Origin: Lachnospiraceae bacterium
Lineage (GTDB): Bacteria; Bacillota; Clostridia; Lachnospirales; Lachnospiraceae
Reading direction: 5' to 3'
DNA length: 64,000 nucleotides
Assembly: GCA_009774245.1 (NCBI GenBank)
Contig: VSNM01000023.1
Coordinates: 1-64,000, forward strand
Positions 61,876-64,000 of this stretch are shown in pieces (the first letter of the stretch is position 1; every line of letters starts with the position of its first letter). Under the pieces are notes generated by a model. That model saw nothing but the letters and a program-made list of their open reading frames with translations. It had not been told where the DNA came from and made no database searches. The position numbers were made by a program, and so were the translations under genes.

Positions 61876-62643
61876 CTACTCCTCAACAAATTTTTTGATA
61901 AAGCTCTTTCTGTGTATGGGCGTAGCCCCATACTTTTTCAGCGCCTCAATATGAACTGCAGCGCCATAACCCTTATTGTCCGCAAAATAATACTCCGGAT
62001 ATATTTTATCATACTCCACCATCAGACGGTCTCTTGTCACCTTGGCGACAATGCTGGCAGCAGCGATCGATACGCTACTGGCATCTCCCTTGATGATCGG
62101 AACCTGTCTGATCTGCACTTGCGGAATCGTGACTGCATCATTTAACAGCAGATCGGGCTGTACACTCAGATTGCCGATTGCCTGGCGCATCGCCTCATAG
62201 GTAGCCTGCAATATGTTGATCTCGTCAATCCGCTCATGGGACGCATACCCGATTCCCACAGCCACCGCCTCTCTCATGATCACATCATACAGCTCTTCCC
62301 GCTTTTTTTCGCTCAACTGCTTGGAGTCATTCAGATACAGGATATGACAATCCTTTGGCAGTATGACCGCACCCGCCACCACCGGCCCTGCGAGCGGCCC
62401 CCTGCCAACCTCGTCAATTCCACAGATCGCTCCATAGGAAGCATACTCTTTTTCATACTTTTTCATGCACTCGGTCCGCTGTTTTTCTTTTTCATAAGCA
62501 TCAATGCCTTTTCTCGCCTTTGCCACCAGCGCCTGCACACCGCTGCGCCCGTCGCCTTCGTACGTTTTCACAAAAACAGGCAGCTCACTTTCGCATGCTG
62601 CCTTTAATTCATTTTTGATCTCCCCTATTTTCTTTTCCAACAA
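61876..62643 (-). CDS. rnhB: Ribonuclease HII
   Basis: A 255-residue type 2 RNase H that cuts RNA in RNA/DNA hybrids. The active-site GIDEVGRGPLAGPVVA carries the DE pair; SIAAASIVAKVTRD and the C-terminal HRKSF are typical. The start codon is TTG at 62643, after AAAGGA, because the nearby ATG is out of frame. It has an N-terminal extension of about 75 residues as in other Clostridia. Confidence 0.95.
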   Translation of the reverse strand: MLEKKIGEIKNELKAACESELPVFVKTYEGDGRSGVQALVAKARKGIDAYEKEKQRTECMKKYEKEYASYGAICGIDEVGRGPLAGPVVAGAVILPKDCHILYLNDSKQLSEKKREELYDVIMREAVAVGIGYASHERIDEINILQATYEAMRQAIGNLSVQPDLLLNDAVTIPQVQIRQVPIIKGDASSVSIAAASIVAKVTRDRLMVEYDKIYPEYYFADNKGYGAAVHIEALKKYGATPIHRKSFIKKFVEE

Positions 62644-62666
62644 ATCTCATGTCCTTTCCATTTTCC

Positions 62667-63245
62667 CTATTGGTGCTTCAATATTCCAAACTTTGAAGTA
62701 GGCCATATCCTGACAAATGCCCTGCCAATAATATCCCTCCGATGAATATTTCCCACAGAGGGATCTCTGCTATCCGAACTGTTGTTTCTGTTGTCTCCCA
62801 TCACAAAGTATTCATCATCGCCAAGCAGTATCGGATCGATCGCCCTTCCAGGACTCTGAATGACCTCCCGCCCATAATTCTCCTCCAACACTTCGCCATC
62901 AATATAAATGTTGCCGCTTTCATCAATCTGCACAGTCTCTCCCGGCATTCCGATAATCCGCTTGATATAATATGTATCTGTGTCATATTGAAAAGGAAAT
63001 ACAATAATATCAAACCGCTCCGGAGCTTCAAACCGATACGATATCTTATCCACAATCAGATGGTCTCCATCGCTCAAGGTGGTCTCCATACTGCTTCCGC
63101 TCACCTGCGTTCTCTGTCCCACATATGTGACAATCAGATATGCGGCACAAAATACCAGCAGCAGATAAATACTGATGCTCAATATTTCCTTCAATACGTT
63201 TTTCATTCTATTTTCCCCTGTCCCCGTTATTTCTGTTTCCATCAT
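62667..63245 (-). CDS. lepB: Signal peptidase I
   Basis: A 192-residue membrane protease that removes Sec/Tat signal peptides. One N-terminal helix (LSISIYLLLVFCAAYLIV) is followed by catalytic SGSSMETTL and YYIKRIIGMPGE with the Lys; GDNRNNSSDSRD is the box E-type motif. The start at 63245 overlaps the rbgA stop; ATG at 63206 (MKNVLKEI) after AGGGGA is also likely. Confidence 0.94.
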   Translation of the reverse strand: MMETEITGTGENRMKNVLKEILSISIYLLLVFCAAYLIVTYVGQRTQVSGSSMETTLSDGDHLIVDKISYRFEAPERFDIIVFPFQYDTDTYYIKRIIGMPGETVQIDESGNIYIDGEVLEENYGREVIQSPGRAIDPILLGDDEYFVMGDNRNNSSDSRDPSVGNIHRRDIIGRAFVRIWPTSKFGILKHQ

Positions 63246-64000
63246 TCTCCTGGCATCTCCAATGTAATTCTTCCTATTCTTCCATTTCTGAAATCATCCA
63301 CGATCATCGAAGATGCTTTCATAATGTCCGGCTCCTCGCCCTTCAGATAGCATTTCCTACTGACACAGACAGCCCTGATCGTGTCATAGGCATCCTGTTT
63401 GTCCGGAATCTCTATATCATATCGCTTTTCCAAAAGCCCCGGATATTCTTCACGCAAAAAATTGATCAGATCATATGCAAGCTCATCCATATGCATAATC
63501 TCATCATTTATGGAACCAATCATGGCCAGTCGCAGCCCCACTGCCTGATCCTCAAATTTGGGCCACAGTATTCCGGGCGTATCTAACAGCTCCAGCCCTT
63601 TATTCAGACGAATCCACTGTTTTCCCTTCGTCACCCCAGGTTTGTTGCCCGTTTTGGCGCACGCCCTTCCCGCAAACGAATTGATAAAGGTTGACTTCCC
63701 GACATTTGGAATCCCAACCACCATGGCGCGCACTGGCCTGTTGAGAATCCCCCTGCGCCTGTCGCGCTCGATCTTTTCCCTGCAGGCTTCCTGCACGACG
63801 CCCTGTATCGATTTCACACCCGAACCCGTCTTTGCATTGATTTCCAGCACATGAAATCCCTTATTTCCAAAATATTCCATCCAAAATCTATTCTTTTTTG
63901 CATCCGCCAGATCGGATTTGTTTAAAAGTATAATTCTTGATTTATTTTTTCCCAGCTCGTCGATATCCGGATTTCTGCTGCTGAGCGGAACCCTTGCATC
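63242..64000 (-). CDS. rbgA: Ribosome biogenesis GTPase RbgA (YlqF), partial
   Basis: Cut by the window edge; the 5' part lies beyond 64000. The circularly permuted order is visible: G4 motif NKSDLAD first, then GIPNVGKST (G1) and DTPG (G3), as in RbgA/YlqF. It works in late 50S assembly. Its stop overlaps the lepB start (ATGA). An internal ATG at 63880 is not the start, since coding continues to the edge. Confidence 0.92.
   Translation of the reverse strand, partial: DARVPLSSRNPDIDELGKNKSRIILLNKSDLADAKKNRFWMEYFGNKGFHVLEINAKTGSGVKSIQGVVQEACREKIERDRRRGILNRPVRAMVVGIPNVGKSTFINSFAGRACAKTGNKPGVTKGKQWIRLNKGLELLDTPGILWPKFEDQAVGLRLAMIGSINDEIMHMDELAYDLINFLREEYPGLLEKRYDIEIPDKQDAYDTIRAVCVSRKCYLKGEEPDIMKASSMIVDDFRNGRIGRITLEMPGE

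Noticed and set aside
1..64000. CRISPR arrays, tRNA and rRNA genes, complete insertion sequences
   Set aside because: None seen on reading both strands; the repeats found are inverted or dispersed, and no transposase with conserved catalytic residues is present.

Overview
The window looks like a chromosomal segment of a Clostridia bacterium, most likely a Lachnospiraceae-type gut Firmicute. The signs are strong GGAGG ribosome sites, a T-box leader in front of tyrS, an unlinked der-plsY-gpsA operon, the rnhB-fliK/flhB-like-yraN order, DUF512 radical-SAM and long Clostridia-type prs genes, and many small two-component/ABC modules. Most of the window is ordinary host-like sequence of mixed GC; 11.05-16.2 kb is a more AT-rich block that looks acquired.

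Layout. 0.2-10.8 kb (minus strand): a secreted hypothetical protein, an AlbA/Schlafen-type ATP-binding regulator, a small P-loop kinase, a heterodimeric ABC exporter with a membrane-anchored MutS-like ATPase, a DMP19-like protein, an orphan antitoxin-like peptide, cytidine deaminase and a hypothetical protein. 11.05-16.2 kb (plus strand): a Bce-type antimicrobial-peptide sensing and efflux cassette (HTH, response regulator, kinase, ABC ATPase, permease) in which the kinase and the permease are both frameshifted. 16.4-23.7 kb (minus): MBL hydrolase, ceramidase-like protein, DMP19-like protein, gpsA, plsY, der, DUF512. 23.8-27.4 kb: prs, then T-box-controlled tyrS and an HPr-like protein. 27.7-35.1 kb (plus): cation/proton antiporter, a response regulator/kinase pair and an ABC system whose permease is fused to an M1-type metallopeptidase. 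35.1-51.8 kb (minus): an almost continuous run of closely spaced genes that reads, in transcription order, SWIM, HEAT-like, MoxR AAA, DUF5682, VWA, clpS, clpA, aat, SHOCT-like, HisI-like, tldD, tldE and a gene ending in a copied tldE tail. 51.8-56.9 kb: a tandem duplication carrying two Rpn-like nucleases, a thioesterase (one intact, one internally deleted) and a second HEAT-like paralog. 57-57.6 kb: a HicAB toxin-antitoxin pair. 57.7-64 kb (minus): pgeF, GNAT, yraN, FlhB-C-like, FliK-like, rnhB, lepB and rbgA (cut by the window edge).

How the parts fit. The 35-52 kb region is the most interesting. A MoxR/VWA chaperone-like AAA pair with SWIM and DUF5682 partners abuts the complete leucine N-degron branch (ClpS adaptor, ClpA unfoldase, Aat transferase) and the TldD/TldE peptidase, which suggests a protein-quality-control or conflict island. 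Just upstream, the Rpn-like duplication shows a nuclease with a strong internal start for its C-terminal 76 residues in one copy, and the same two parts split into separate genes around a terminator-like hairpin in the other.

The window also carries several non-autonomous repeats: a 90-nt structured repeat in two inverted copies with a compensatory base change, a 160-bp element with TA flanks, a 151-bp element with an 8-bp target duplication, and a family of palindromes starting AGGAACTGT/AGGAGCTGT. No rRNA, tRNA, CRISPR array or complete insertion sequence was seen.
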